Shown: positions 7,645-16,691 of the stretch, in pieces
Layout: every line of letters starts with the position of its first letter
How positions within the stretch are numbered: position 1 is the stretch's first letter
DNA from: Bradyrhizobium sp. CB1650
Lineage (GTDB): Bacteria > Pseudomonadota > Alphaproteobacteria > Rhizobiales > Xanthobacteraceae
Reading direction: 5' to 3'
Length of the DNA: 64,000 bases
Assembly (NCBI RefSeq): GCF_029761915.1
Contig: NZ_CP121695.1
Span: 7,283,501-7,347,500, forward strand
Position numbers and translations under genes: made by a program
The notes under the pieces: generated by a model
The model's database searches: none
The model's input: only the letters and a program-made list of their open reading frames with translations
What the model was told of the DNA's origin: nothing

Positions 7645-8051
7645 AGGTCGCGTTTGTTTCCTGCGTGAAGATGAAGGCCGCCTCCGAGCGTCCCGCGCGT
7701 GACCTCTATGTCTCGCCCTGGTTCGTGATGGCCAGAAGATTCGCCGAGCGGAACTCCGACCGATGGTTCATCCTGTCGGCCGCCTATGGACTCCTCGATC
7801 CAGACCGGGTCATCGAGCCATACGAGAAGACGCTCAGCGACATGCCGATCGCGGATCGTCGAGGCTGGGCCAAGCTTGTCACCAAGCAGATGGATCTAGC
7901 AGGCGTCCGCGGCAACGAGGCGATCGTCCTCGCCGGCATCAACTATCGACGACTCCTGAACATGGCGCTACTCGACCGGTTCGCTGAGGTCGAGGTGCCA
8001 ATGGAAGGACTCATGCTCGGCCAACAGCTGAGCTGGCTATCTAAGAATTAA
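7641..8051 (+). CDS. DUF6884-like protein
   Basis: A protein of 136 aa that fits the DUF6884 pattern throughout: VAFVSCVKMK at the N-terminus, DLYVSPWFVMARRFAE, then WFILSAAYGLLDPD and a PYEKTL motif, and a final small hydrophobic segment around IVLAGINYRRLL. Members of this family are common in phage and mobile-element neighbourhoods, and their activity is not established to my knowledge. Its ATG overlaps the preceding stop (ATGA, 7641-7644). Confidence 0.75.
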   Translation: MKVAFVSCVKMKAASERPARDLYVSPWFVMARRFAERNSDRWFILSAAYGLLDPDRVIEPYEKTLSDMPIADRRGWAKLVTKQMDLAGVRGNEAIVLAGINYRRLLNMALLDRFAEVEVPMEGLMLGQQLSWLSKN

Positions 8052-8062
8052 AAGGAAGACTG

Positions 8063-8482
8063 ATGACTAAGCATACCCTACTGCGGCTTACCTACGCCGC
8101 CGCCATTACCGCCGCCTGCACCCAGGCACACGCCGCCCAACTGAAGCAGATGCCGATCGATTTCGTCGGCGAGTGGTGCAATGGCGAGACCTTCGAAGGC
8201 GAGACCAACTGGAAACTTCCGAGCTGGCTGGACGAAGACAACCCCAAATGCACCAACATCCTGAGCGTCGGCAAATACGACTTCAGGATGGAGATCGGCA
8301 AAACGCAGTTCTCCTGCTATCCGGACGCGATCCGCCTGAAAGAGAGTACCGCCCCTTCAGGCACGGCCTATCTGGCCACGATCAACGCTCACTGCACCAC
8401 GGGCCAGGAAACAGGACTCGGGAAGCCTGCGACGTTCGCGTTCCACCGGTACAAGGGCAACATCTACATCAAGCAGAAATAG
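8063..8482 (+). CDS. Secreted hypothetical protein
   Basis: A protein of 139 aa with a clear signal peptide (about 24 residues ending TQAHAAQ) and five cysteines in the mature part (GEWCNGETF, PKCTN, FSCYPD, NAHCTTG among them). It lies 11 bases after the DUF6884 gene and two bases before the SLOG gene, so it is probably in the same transcript. AGGAAG at 8052-8057 precedes the ATG. No recognised domain. Confidence 0.7.
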   Translation: MTKHTLLRLTYAAAITAACTQAHAAQLKQMPIDFVGEWCNGETFEGETNWKLPSWLDEDNPKCTNILSVGKYDFRMEIGKTQFSCYPDAIRLKESTAPSGTAYLATINAHCTTGQETGLGKPATFAFHRYKGNIYIKQK

Positions 8483-8483
8483 C

Positions 8484-8885
8484 ATGCGCGTTGTGGTGTT
8501 CGGCGGTCGCGACTTCGACGACCGGCGGTGGCTGTACCGGGTGATGGATGCGGTTCACGTCGATCGCTTGATCACTTGCATCATCGAAGGCGAGATGTCG
8601 GGCACCGATTTGCTCGCGCGTGCGTGGGCGGAGGACCGCGGTGTCGCCGTCGATCCATACCCGGCTGACTGGGACAACATCACTCGTCCCGGAGCTGTGG
8701 TGAGAAGAAACCGCCGCGGCAAACTCTACGACGCCGCGGCGGGTCCGTACCGGAACGAGCGCATGCTGCGCGAAGGCCGGCCTGAGTATGCCATCGCCTT
8801 TCCCGGAGGTCGTGGCACACGCGACATGATGATCAGGTGTTGGGAGTACGGACTAGAGCCCTTCGTACCCCTCCGATCCAGCTGA
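8484..8885 (+). CDS. SLOG superfamily protein (YspA/DUF2493-like)
   Basis: A protein of 133 aa with a Rossmann-like start MRVVVFGGRDFDD and a typical DUF2493 core: the EGEMSGTDLLARAWAEDRGV helix and the YPADW motif, followed by RNERMLREGRPEYAIAFPGGRGT, the nucleotide-binding PGG-GT loop. SLOG proteins bind nucleotide-derived ligands and several types serve as sensors or effectors in phage-conflict systems; this subclass is usually carried on phages and islands. Its 3' end overlaps the convergent membrane protein gene by 53 bases (8833-8885). Confidence 0.85.
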   Translation: MRVVVFGGRDFDDRRWLYRVMDAVHVDRLITCIIEGEMSGTDLLARAWAEDRGVAVDPYPADWDNITRPGAVVRRNRRGKLYDAAAGPYRNERMLREGRPEYAIAFPGGRGTRDMMIRCWEYGLEPFVPLRSS

Positions 8886-9441
8886 GAAGCAGCGGGATCG
8901 CGATAGACACCATGATGTTGATCAGGAAATAGACGATCTCTTCCCTGGTCGGCATCGTGAACGCGCTTTCCGGTGGAACGATCGAGAAGTTGAACGCCAA
9001 AGCCGAGAACATTGAGAGCAGAAGCGCCGGCATCATATCGATCATGGCAACCGCGCTCACAGCGAGAGTGAACACAATCTCCGGCTCGCACTCCGACAGG
9101 TGGACATGCATGCATATAGCCAAGGGCACGGCGATGGCAGTCATGGCCAACGCAAGCACGATCTGAGCGAAACGTTTGTCCTTATAGCTATCAAGTGGAC
9201 GCGGTTGCGCGGCCACTCCGAAGTGTTCAGCGACCGATGGCTCGTCGAGATCAATGGTTGAGTCCCCGAGCCAGTCAGGGGGAATACCATTTTCCAGCCC
9301 GTCCCAGAGCTGATCTATGGCCTGAGTGATCCGTTCGACATCGCGCGAGACCAAAGCGAGGTCATCGCCATCATCGAGCGAGCGGGCGACGTAGTTAGCG
9401 CCGTTCCGTGAAACCACACCCCCGATATGCGAAGTTCTCAC
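8833..9441 (-). CDS. DUF4118 (KdpD-type) membrane protein with novel N-terminal domain
   Basis: About 202 aa. The C-terminal half (from about residue 105) has four hydrophobic segments and the DUF4118 signature ALAFNFSIVPPESAFTMPTR, where KdpD sensors have an FNF-PP-FTF loop. There is no histidine-kinase domain. The N-terminal 85 residues resemble the product of the neighbouring 9464 gene (NYVARSLDDGDD against RYVARPEEGDD). GTG at 9441 is chosen because longer frames would run into the 3' part of that neighbour; the start remains uncertain. Probably a membrane-anchored version of the small soluble paralogue. Confidence 0.6.
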   Translation of the reverse strand: MRTSHIGGVVSRNGANYVARSLDDGDDLALVSRDVERITQAIDQLWDGLENGIPPDWLGDSTIDLDEPSVAEHFGVAAQPRPLDSYKDKRFAQIVLALAMTAIAVPLAICMHVHLSECEPEIVFTLAVSAVAMIDMMPALLLSMFSALAFNFSIVPPESAFTMPTREEIVYFLINIMVSIAIPLLLSWIGGVRRALVRTPNT

Positions 9442-9463
9442 GCATCGCCCAGGCCTTTTGTTC

Positions 9464-9799
9464 TTAAGCGGTGGCCGCAGACTTGCCGATAAAGGCAACC
9501 TTGTGCGTCGGGAAGGAGATGATCTGGACCGGTGCCGATGGAGGTTCTGCTCCATTTGCAAGATCAAGGTCGATGAAGTCGACCGGTTTAGCGAGCCAGT
9601 CTCTGATCCACATGGGCATCGTCACAGCGGCTGCTGTTCCGATCTGATCGAGAGCTGCCCAAAGAGCATCGATGCTGCGCAGGACACGCAGCAGATAGAC
9701 GGACGCAATGCAGAAGTCGTCGCCTTCTTCAGGCCGGGCGACGTAACGGCCACTCTCATTGGAAACTACGTAACTACGGTATTCGAAACTGTTTTTCAT
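9464..9799 (-). CDS. Small protein paralogous to the N-terminus of the DUF4118 protein
   Basis: A protein of 111 aa starting MKNSFEYRSYVVSN. It aligns by eye with the first 85 residues of the downstream DUF4118 protein: the VVS..G.YVARPEEGDD motif, a helix of the RSIDALWAALDQI type, and an ending around PVDFIDLDLANG. The ATG at 9799 is preferred to a frame opening at 9964 because the paralogy begins here. It lies 22 bases upstream of the DUF4118 gene and is probably co-transcribed with it. Function unknown. Confidence 0.55.
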   Translation of the reverse strand: MKNSFEYRSYVVSNESGRYVARPEEGDDFCIASVYLLRVLRSIDALWAALDQIGTAAAVTMPMWIRDWLAKPVDFIDLDLANGAEPPSAPVQIISFPTHKVAFIGKSAATA

Positions 9800-10079
9800 T
9801 GGGCAACGCTGCCATTTCCTCCGGAACCCCAGCGGTCCCGCGACCCCGTTTGCACTAAGACCACGCGAGTGCGACGTCGCGCCTTTTCTTCCAAGCGCAT
9901 GACACGAACACCTTGTGTGAGTGACTGGATACGGCTGCAAGTATCGAACGGGACGCCGCGCCACGCTTTAACGCGAGCTTAATTTGTTCTTATCGTTTCC
10001 TTGATTTAGAAGGGTGTGCTTGATTTCGGGCCGGTGTACCGGTTGAATATCCGCCTCGCGCGCCTCCGAAGGCATTGTT

Positions 10080-13000
10080 TTGCTGTATCTATTTGACGAG
10101 TTTGTTCTCGACACCGACCAGCGGGAATTGCGCCGCGACGGGCGTACGATTCCGTTGCAGCCTCAGGTTTTTGACCTCCTCGAATATCTGATCCGCCACC
10201 GCGCCCGGGTGGTGACCAAGGACGATCTGATCAGTGCAATTTGGGGCGGGCGCATCATCTCGGAGTCATCGCTCACCACCCGCATCAACGCAGCCCGTAC
10301 GGGAATAGGTGATTCCGGCGAGGCGCAACGGCTGATCAAGACTTTGCCGCGCAAAGGCGTCCGCTTTATCGGCACGGTGCGGGAAGCACCCAGGGAGGTC
10401 GAGCGCGCCGTCGCACCTCTGAAGATCGAAATCTCCACCCCGGTGGTCGGCCGGACAGCCTCCTTCGCGATGATCGACCAGATGACGCGGCAGGTATTGT
10501 CCGGCAAACGGCAGATGGCTTTTGTCACCGGAGAAGCCGGGATTGGCAAGACGGCATTCATCGCCAAGGCGATCGAGCATCTGACGGACCAGGGCTTCGA
10601 TCAGCTCTCGGGGCGCTGCACCGAGCGATTCGGAACAGACGAAGTCTTTCTTCCACTCATCGATGCGCTGGTGAACCGCTATCGCGCAAACGGCCCGGAG
10701 TTGATTTCGGCTGTTCGCGCGCACGCACCCACCTGGCTCCTGCAATTGCCGGGCGCCATCGACGCATCGGAACGCGCGGCTTTCCAGGATGAAGTGTTCG
10801 GCGCGACGCGCGAGCGGATGCTACGCGAATTTTGCGATCTTCTGGAAGCGCTGAGCACCGGCTGCCCCTGGGTCCTTGTTCTCGAAGATCTGCATTGGAG
10901 CGACTTCGCGACACTCGACGTGCTGTCTCGCTTCGCGCGCGGGAACGGCAAGGCGCGCGTGCTGGTCCTCTGCTCCTATCGTCCGGCCGACGGTTCCGCC
11001 GGCGGGCATCCCATCCGTCGCCTGCACCGGGATCTCGAGATTCATGGATGCTGCGGCGAATTGCGCCTCGATCGATTGTCGCGTCCGGAGGTCGAGCGTT
11101 ACCTGGCATTGCGCTTCGACGACGAGGAACTTGCCGCCAGCCTGTCAAAGCCGGTGTTCGAGCGAACGCTGGGGCATCCCCTGTTCGTTGCCTCGCTGCT
11201 CAAACACTTGATCGACCAGGAGTCGATAGTCGAAATGGACGGCAGATGGCGCCTGTCTTCACAGGCGGCATTTGCGCAAGATCGCATTCCGGACAGCCTC
11301 TTGAACATGATCGGACATGAGCTCGATCGCCTCACCGATGACGAGCGGCGTCTGCTCGATGTCGCCAGCGTTGCCGGCGAAGAATTTTCCGCGGCCCTCG
11401 TTGCGGCCGGCCTGTCCGACGATGCGATCGACGTTGAGAGGGACATCGAAGCGTCGATCCGGAAGCATCAAATCCTCGTTCGCTCGGGGGTTTCCGAGTG
11501 GCCCGATGGAACATATTCGGGCTCCTACGCTTTCCGTCACATTCTCTATCAGAATATCATCTACCAGAATCTGCCGCCCGGGCACCGCGCACAAACGCAC
11601 AAGCGCCTGGGCAAGAGGCTGGAGGAGGCCTATGCCGGCCGCACCCCCGAAATAGCGCCCGCGCTCGCACTTCACTTCGAGCAGGGACGCGACTTTCCGA
11701 GTGCGTTGCGCCACCTCCGGGAAGCGGCAAAGAACTCGACGAAGCGCCTCGGCCATGCGGAGGCTGCAAGCTATCTCACCCGCGCGCTTGGCATACTCGA
11801 TCGTTTCGATGCTGCCGACAAATTCTCAACCCGTGTCGCCCTTCTGCGGGAGCGAAGCTGGGCTCTTCGCTCGTGCGGCGACCTCGCCGGCTCCATCCGT
11901 GACCTGCGAGACATGATTGCCTGCGCCGAACAAGCGGGCGAGGTCAAGCAACAGCTCAACGGCCTCACGGCCGTGAGCAGTCTCTGCTTGCGCGTGGATC
12001 GCCACGCCTGCCTCGAGGCTGCTGAAGACGTACTGTCGCGAAGCCAGGCGCTTGCGGACGACACTTTCAAGGCGCTGGTCCAGGGCAGCAGCGCGAGCGT
12101 CAACCTGTTCCTCAACGGCTGGCGCAACCAGGACGCCACGCTCTGCGACAGGGCGATCGAGCTGAGCGCGGGTGCCACGAATTATGGCATCTTGATCAGG
12201 CGCAATGGAATATCGGGTATCGTTGATTGCTGGAGGTCGCGGTACCAGGAGTGTCGCCGCGCAGGCACGGAAGGAAAGCGGTTGGCGCGTCTGGCTGGCG
12301 ACGTTTACACTTTTGTTCTGTTCAACGTTCTTGAATCGATCGCGCTCATTCATCTGGGCGAATGGCGCGAACTGCGACGTGAAATCACGGCCGGCCTCGA
12401 ACTGGCCGTCAGGAACGCGAACGGCCCCAGCAGCGCATTGTGCCGGCTGACGCTTGCGTGGTTGCACGTCGAAGCGATGGATTTTGATGGAGCCCGGGAG
12501 ATCTGCGAGAGCGTCGACGATAGTCTGCTGGTCGGCGATCAGTCGACCTACTTCCACAAGCGGGCCGTCCTTGCCAAGGCCTATGTCGGCCTGAACGATC
12601 CGTCGGCAGCTCGCAGGCAATTCGACGATATCGAGCGCCGCAGGCACGAAGAAGGCATCGACATCGAATTTACCGCCGCGACGCAGGTGTATCATTGCCT
12701 CGGCGAATATTACCTGCAGGTTGACGACTTTACGCAGGCCCAGAGCTGTGCACGCCAGCTCCACGACTATGTGGCAACGGCTCCAGACCTCAATCACCTG
12801 GCCCAGGCCCACGGACTGCTCGCGCGTACCGCGCTTGCCTTGGGTGATTCAGCGGAGGCTCAGTTGCACCTGTCCCGCGCGCTGGAGATCGTCGACGGTG
12901 CCGACTTCCCGATTGCTTCCTGGCGGGTCTACCGCACGGCCGCCGAGATCTTCGCAAAGTACGGCGACGTCGACAGGGCGGCGACTTATCGCTTGCGATT

Positions 13001-13133
13001 TGCCGAGACCGTCCGAAGGCTCGCGCAAAATTTCGAACCCGAGGATCGGCTGCACAAGAGCTTGCTCACCGTGTTGGCAACGCGAACAGCGCAACTGGAA
13101 GCGATGACCTCGCTGCCTTCGCGGCCCGCTTAG
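10080..13133 (+). CDS. OmpR-type winged helix / STAND-like ATPase / TPR transcriptional regulator
   Basis: A protein of 1017 aa. Residues 1-100 are a CadC/OmpR-type DNA-binding winged helix (RELRRDGRTIPLQPQVFDLL, then a VTKDDLISAIWGG recognition region). An AAA/NACHT-like ATPase follows, with Walker A GEAGIGKT at about residue 155 and Walker B VLVLEDLHW near 270. The C-terminal 450 residues are helical repeats of TPR type. The likely start is TTG at 10080, seven bases after GAAGG. A CCGGT-GT-ACCGG dyad at 10031-10042 could be its own operator. This architecture is common for cytoplasmic one-component regulators in Bradyrhizobium; the target genes are unknown. Confidence 0.88.
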   Translation: MLYLFDEFVLDTDQRELRRDGRTIPLQPQVFDLLEYLIRHRARVVTKDDLISAIWGGRIISESSLTTRINAARTGIGDSGEAQRLIKTLPRKGVRFIGTVREAPREVERAVAPLKIEISTPVVGRTASFAMIDQMTRQVLSGKRQMAFVTGEAGIGKTAFIAKAIEHLTDQGFDQLSGRCTERFGTDEVFLPLIDALVNRYRANGPELISAVRAHAPTWLLQLPGAIDASERAAFQDEVFGATRERMLREFCDLLEALSTGCPWVLVLEDLHWSDFATLDVLSRFARGNGKARVLVLCSYRPADGSAGGHPIRRLHRDLEIHGCCGELRLDRLSRPEVERYLALRFDDEELAASLSKPVFERTLGHPLFVASLLKHLIDQESIVEMDGRWRLSSQAAFAQDRIPDSLLNMIGHELDRLTDDERRLLDVASVAGEEFSAALVAAGLSDDAIDVERDIEASIRKHQILVRSGVSEWPDGTYSGSYAFRHILYQNIIYQNLPPGHRAQTHKRLGKRLEEAYAGRTPEIAPALALHFEQGRDFPSALRHLREAAKNSTKRLGHAEAASYLTRALGILDRFDAADKFSTRVALLRERSWALRSCGDLAGSIRDLRDMIACAEQAGEVKQQLNGLTAVSSLCLRVDRHACLEAAEDVLSRSQALADDTFKALVQGSSASVNLFLNGWRNQDATLCDRAIELSAGATNYGILIRRNGISGIVDCWRSRYQECRRAGTEGKRLARLAGDVYTFVLFNVLESIALIHLGEWRELRREITAGLELAVRNANGPSSALCRLTLAWLHVEAMDFDGAREICESVDDSLLVGDQSTYFHKRAVLAKAYVGLNDPSAARRQFDDIERRRHEEGIDIEFTAATQVYHCLGEYYLQVDDFTQAQSCARQLHDYVATAPDLNHLAQAHGLLARTALALGDSAEAQLHLSRALEIVDGADFPIASWRVYRTAAEIFAKYGDVDRAATYRLRFAETVRRLAQNFEPEDRLHKSLLTVLATRTAQLEAMTSLPSRPA

Positions 13134-13144
13134 CCGACGGGGCC

Positions 13145-13411
13145 GGGGTCGGCAATTTCACGGCCGAACTCACGCAACTCGACGCCTTCGACGAAGTTCT
13201 GTCGCGCCTGTGGTGCCAGTGGACGGATGCGCTTTTCCCAGTGCCTTGCCGACGGGCAGCGCGACGGCAGTGTACGAACCGACATGCCCGCAACTGATCT
13301 CGCACGAACGGTCCTGGCGCTTTGGGAGGGAGCCGTGCTCTCTGCGAAGGTCGAGCGCGGATCCAAACCACTCAAGCCGGCGTCGCACGCTGCGGCGTCT
13401 GCTGGCGCTCT
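13145..13411 (+). pseudogene. Frameshifted remnant of a TetR-family regulator C-terminus
   Basis: Two successive frames together read as the ligand-binding half of a TetR regulator. Frame one (from 13145) gives GVGNFTAELTQL...LSRLWCQWTDAL; the match then continues in another frame from 13227 as FSQCLADGQRDGSVRTDMP and LARTVLALWEGAVLSAKVER. The break lies near 13220-13235. The N-terminal HTH is missing. The gene therefore appears truncated and frameshifted. Confidence 0.6.
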
Positions 13412-13466
13412 GACGCACAGCTCCTTCCGATCCCTGCTGAGTAGCTGAAACAGCCAATTCATCGAC

Positions 13467-14261
13467 TCAATGCTCGACCCGGTACAGGCGCCATCGCTCC
13501 GGCACGCCTTTCAGCCGGTGAACGCCGTGGTCCCTGAAGCGGATCTGTGACTGCGACATCAGGTCCTTGACCGCGCTCGAGGCCAGGACTTCGCCGGCAC
13601 GGGCTTTCGCGGCGACGCGCGCGCCGATGTGAAACGCGAGGCCGACCATTTCGGCCCCGCTCACCTTGTATTCGCCGGCATGCAGCCCCACCCTGATCTC
13701 CAGCCCCAGCGTGCGCACGGCCTCGCGGATCGCGGTCGCGCAGCGGACCCCGGCATCCGGCACCTTGAATGTCGCGAGCAGTCCGTCCCCCGTCGTCACG
13801 ACCTCCTTTCCGCGCAAGGCCTTCAGCTCTCTGCGGACGGCGGCGTAATAGTGACTCATCACCTGCGTCCAGCGGGCATCGCCGAGCTTTGCTGCTTTTT
13901 CGGTGGAGCGGACGATATCGACAAAGAGGATCGTGGCGAGCGCTTGTTCGAGCTCGGCGCCATGGCCGGCGGACCGGCGCCGGATCGCTATAGGTCCCGC
14001 CAGCGGTTCATAGCGATGGTTGCGCCGCCGCCCGATCGCGGCTTTTACGTAGTCACTGGCACGCTGCACCGTGCCGCAACGAATTGTTTTCACCCTCGGT
14101 GGAAGCGTCCAGTACACCTTTCGCCCGTCTCCGGCGCCATGGACCTCAACGGCACCCCACTTCAGGAAAACCGCAGAGCCAACGCGCCTGACACACCATG
14201 CCTTTGAGGTGTATCCGGAAACGTTCGATTGATGGATTCCGATGCGAAGGAATTTTGGCAT
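13467..14261 (-). CDS. Class III adenylate/guanylate cyclase domain protein
   Basis: A protein of 264 aa. The N-terminal 95 residues are a small basic domain (LKWGAVEVHG, then RKVYWTLPPRVKTIRC) of a WGR-like look that precedes some rhizobial cyclases. The cyclase domain has the metal-binding Asp in LFVDIVRST and the second in TTGDGLLATF. The usual AVN-x-AARL motif reads AFHIGARVAAKA, so the transition-state Asn is replaced by His while the Arg is kept. Cytoplasmic. Activity is uncertain because of that substitution. Confidence 0.8.
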   Translation of the reverse strand: MPKFLRIGIHQSNVSGYTSKAWCVRRVGSAVFLKWGAVEVHGAGDGRKVYWTLPPRVKTIRCGTVQRASDYVKAAIGRRRNHRYEPLAGPIAIRRRSAGHGAELEQALATILFVDIVRSTEKAAKLGDARWTQVMSHYYAAVRRELKALRGKEVVTTGDGLLATFKVPDAGVRCATAIREAVRTLGLEIRVGLHAGEYKVSGAEMVGLAFHIGARVAAKARAGEVLASSAVKDLMSQSQIRFRDHGVHRLKGVPERWRLYRVEH

Positions 14262-14574
14262 GAACGTGCGGCCAATCGAAAGACCGTTTGGGCCTACCTA
14301 GGGTCAAGCGTAGTCGTACAACCCTGCGTTGGCAACAGGGCTCCCAATCGAGGACTAGCCAGCGGCTGTCGCGTCACTTCGCGATCAACCCGCACACAAC
14401 GCCGGGTTGGCCGCGCAAAGTCGGAAAGGCTGTCATCGTACCCGAACGGATGTAGCCGATGTTACGGCTGTCACCCGAAGCGCCATATCCGAACTGACGA
14501 CTGGGCTTTCGATCGTCCCGGGAAGACATTCTGTCCTGAGTGCAGAACCCGTCCGATTGCGCGGAGCGATTGCG
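14262..14574. other. Gap upstream of repeat-protein gene
   Basis: 313 bases between the divergent cyclase and the repeat-protein gene. No gene is convincing. It presumably carries the promoter for the secretion locus, but I see no clear sigma-70 boxes or strong dyad. Confidence 0.4.
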
Positions 14575-15969
14575 ATGAGGAAGGCTACGATGGATTTTTT
14601 GCGGATGTCGGATGGAATCCGGCTGCATCACGCCTCTCATCACCATGATGGGTACGATGGCGACGATGAACCGGGCCCCGCACTAAGTGCCCCGTTCGTG
14701 AACCACGCGGTCGACGGCGGCGCCCCGGTCCATGGTCCCGGTCCGTTTGCAGGCCTTGGAGCGCACCCCACGGGCGCGACTTTCACGCACCATGACTCGA
14801 GCCCGATTCAATCCGAACATTCCACCGCATCGGCGGGCGCTACGGGCGGTCACGTCGGCAACCACACTGCGGCCACGGGCATTGCTACGGTCGAGAGCGG
14901 AGCGAACACGGCCGGGAACGGCGGAGACGGCTACTTCTACGGGGGCATCGTTCACGCCTCCCTGCTGATCTATGAGCCGATCAACATCTCGGTGAGTCTT
15001 GGATACGGCTCGGTCGCTCTGGCCAACCAGTCCAACGCTTTGAGCGTCGATCAATCCGCCTTTCAGATGGCAGGCGTCGGCGGACACGGCGGCAATGACA
15101 ACATTGCATCGGCAGGGAGCGTGACTGCGTCCGCAGGCTCCGGCGTGATCGCGAGTGGCGACAACAGCGCCGGAAACGGCGGCAGCGGCTATTTCTCGGG
15201 CTCGATAGTGGACGCTCCCGTGGTGATCTATCATCCCGTCAATATTGCCGTGGCGGGCACGGGCGGCACTGCGCATGCAAGTCAATCGAACGCGGTCGAC
15301 GTCGATCAATCGGCCACTCAGATCGCGGGCATCGGCGGAAGTGGCGGAAATGCCAACGTGGCCGCCGGCGGCAGCGTCATCACGCTCGACCCAAGCTGGG
15401 GATCAAGCAACGGAGGGGGCGCGTGGGACGTGCAAACGGGTGGGAGCCAAGTCGGCAATGGCGGCGACGGCACGTTCCACGGGAGCCTCGTCCATAGTTC
15501 CGTCGTCGTGTTCGACCCGGTCAACATCGCCGTCGCGGGCTATGGCTCCAGCGTTCACGCGGTCCAGACAAATGACGCCTACGTGGATCAATCCATCGTT
15601 CAGATCGCCGGCATTGGCGGGCACGGCGGCAACGGCAACGCCGCGGCAGGCGGCCATGCAAGCCTTCTCTCCCACGGCTTGTGGGGCGGCTCCGACACGA
15701 TCGCGACCGGTTCGAACGGCGCAGGCAATGGCGGCAACGGCTATTTTGCCGGCAGCCTGATCGATGTCAGCGTCGCGATCTATGCACCCATCAATATCGC
15801 AATCGCAGGTCCCCATTCGACCGCGGTGGCCGATCAGGTCAACAACGTGCACATCGACCAGAGCGCGGTCCAGATCGCTGGAATCGGCGGGGATGGCGGC
15901 TCCGGCAATCTCGCGCTGGGTGGCGATCTTTCCGCCCATCTTCTGTCGGATCTTCATCTTTTGGCATAA
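14575..15969 (+). CDS. Glycine-rich four-repeat protein, probable type I secretion substrate
   Basis: A protein of 464 aa from ATG 14575, with GGAG at 14563 upstream; ATG 14590 with AGGAAGG upstream is an alternative. There is no signal peptide. Four copies of a unit of about 68 residues are separated by variable spacers. Each unit opens with GNGGxGYFxGS, has a hydrophobic strand ending in P(I/V)NIAVAG, then a VDQS motif, and closes with QIAGIGGxGGNxN. The protein ends in a short hydrophobic tail (HLLSDLHLLA), as many type I substrates do. Exporter genes follow at 16832 and 18565. It is likely an extracellular beta-rich surface or adhesin-like protein; function unknown. Confidence 0.75.
   Translation: MRKATMDFLRMSDGIRLHHASHHHDGYDGDDEPGPALSAPFVNHAVDGGAPVHGPGPFAGLGAHPTGATFTHHDSSPIQSEHSTASAGATGGHVGNHTAATGIATVESGANTAGNGGDGYFYGGIVHASLLIYEPINISVSLGYGSVALANQSNALSVDQSAFQMAGVGGHGGNDNIASAGSVTASAGSGVIASGDNSAGNGGSGYFSGSIVDAPVVIYHPVNIAVAGTGGTAHASQSNAVDVDQSATQIAGIGGSGGNANVAAGGSVITLDPSWGSSNGGGAWDVQTGGSQVGNGGDGTFHGSLVHSSVVVFDPVNIAVAGYGSSVHAVQTNDAYVDQSIVQIAGIGGHGGNGNAAAGGHASLLSHGLWGGSDTIATGSNGAGNGGNGYFAGSLIDVSVAIYAPINIAIAGPHSTAVADQVNNVHIDQSAVQIAGIGGDGGSGNLALGGDLSAHLLSDLHLLA
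14914..15927 (+). repeat. Four diverged intragenic repeats
   Basis: Units begin near 14914, 15172, 15453 and 15724 (spacing about 260-280 bases), each with about 200 conserved coding bases. The conserved protein landmarks are GNGG at the start, PxNIxVxG in the middle and VDQS...AGIGG at the end. Confidence 0.75.
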
Positions 15970-16232
15970 CGAAACATCGCACCGTCCGCACTGGCCCCTT
16001 GGCGAGGCAGCGGACCCTGCGCATGCAATCCCGCGCAGAGGCGCCCTCCCCTGGCGTTTCGAACTCCGACGTTGCGCGACGAATGTCGTACTTTCGTACG
16101 TAGGCCGCCAAACCGGGTCGTGTCCGATTTGACATCTATCGGCATCGCACATGGGCGGATCAGACTTGCCGTGCGCGTCCGCCTGATCGGGAGGGATGGT
16201 GCACGACAGCCAACACAAGAACGGAGGCTCAA

Positions 16233-16691
16233 ATGTTGCCCAAGGCAATCAACATCTCGGATTCGATCGAATTCAAATCGATCAACACTGGTGGTCAAAG
16301 TGTCGGAAATGGCGGCGACGGTACGTTCAAGGGAGCCATCATCAGCAAGCCGACTCTCAACTTCGATCCAACCAACAAGGCGGAAGGCGCCGATGTGCAT
16401 GTGAACACCGGCGATCACGTCAAACAGACGGCAGATTGGGATGCCGGCGGCGCCAACGCGAAGGCCTCGTGGTTTTCGAAGGCCCATGGTGGAGACGCCG
16501 AGTCGAACGGAAACCAGAAGTCCTACAGCGGCCACGATACCTCCAAGGTATACGCCAATACGGATGCGACCCAGATCAACAAGCTCGTGGTGGACCAGCA
16601 CCAGGAGGTCGTGGCCGGCATCGGCGGCAACGGCGGCGACGGCAACGCCGCGTTGGGTGGAGAAGTGAGCTTCCATCTCGATACATTCTGA
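16233..16691 (+). CDS. Single-unit relative of the four-repeat protein
   Basis: A protein of 152 aa that opens its unit with GNGGDGTFKGAI and closes with VVAGIGGNGGDGNAALGG, as the repeats of the 14575 protein do. About 60 polar residues (rich in Asp, Asn, Lys, His) are inserted between the two landmarks. There is no signal peptide, and the C-terminus ends EVSFHLDTF. It lies 140 bases before the ABC exporter and is probably a second substrate of the same system, perhaps with a partner or capping role. Confidence 0.7.
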   Translation: MLPKAINISDSIEFKSINTGGQSVGNGGDGTFKGAIISKPTLNFDPTNKAEGADVHVNTGDHVKQTADWDAGGANAKASWFSKAHGGDAESNGNQKSYSGHDTSKVYANTDATQINKLVVDQHQEVVAGIGGNGGDGNAALGGEVSFHLDTF

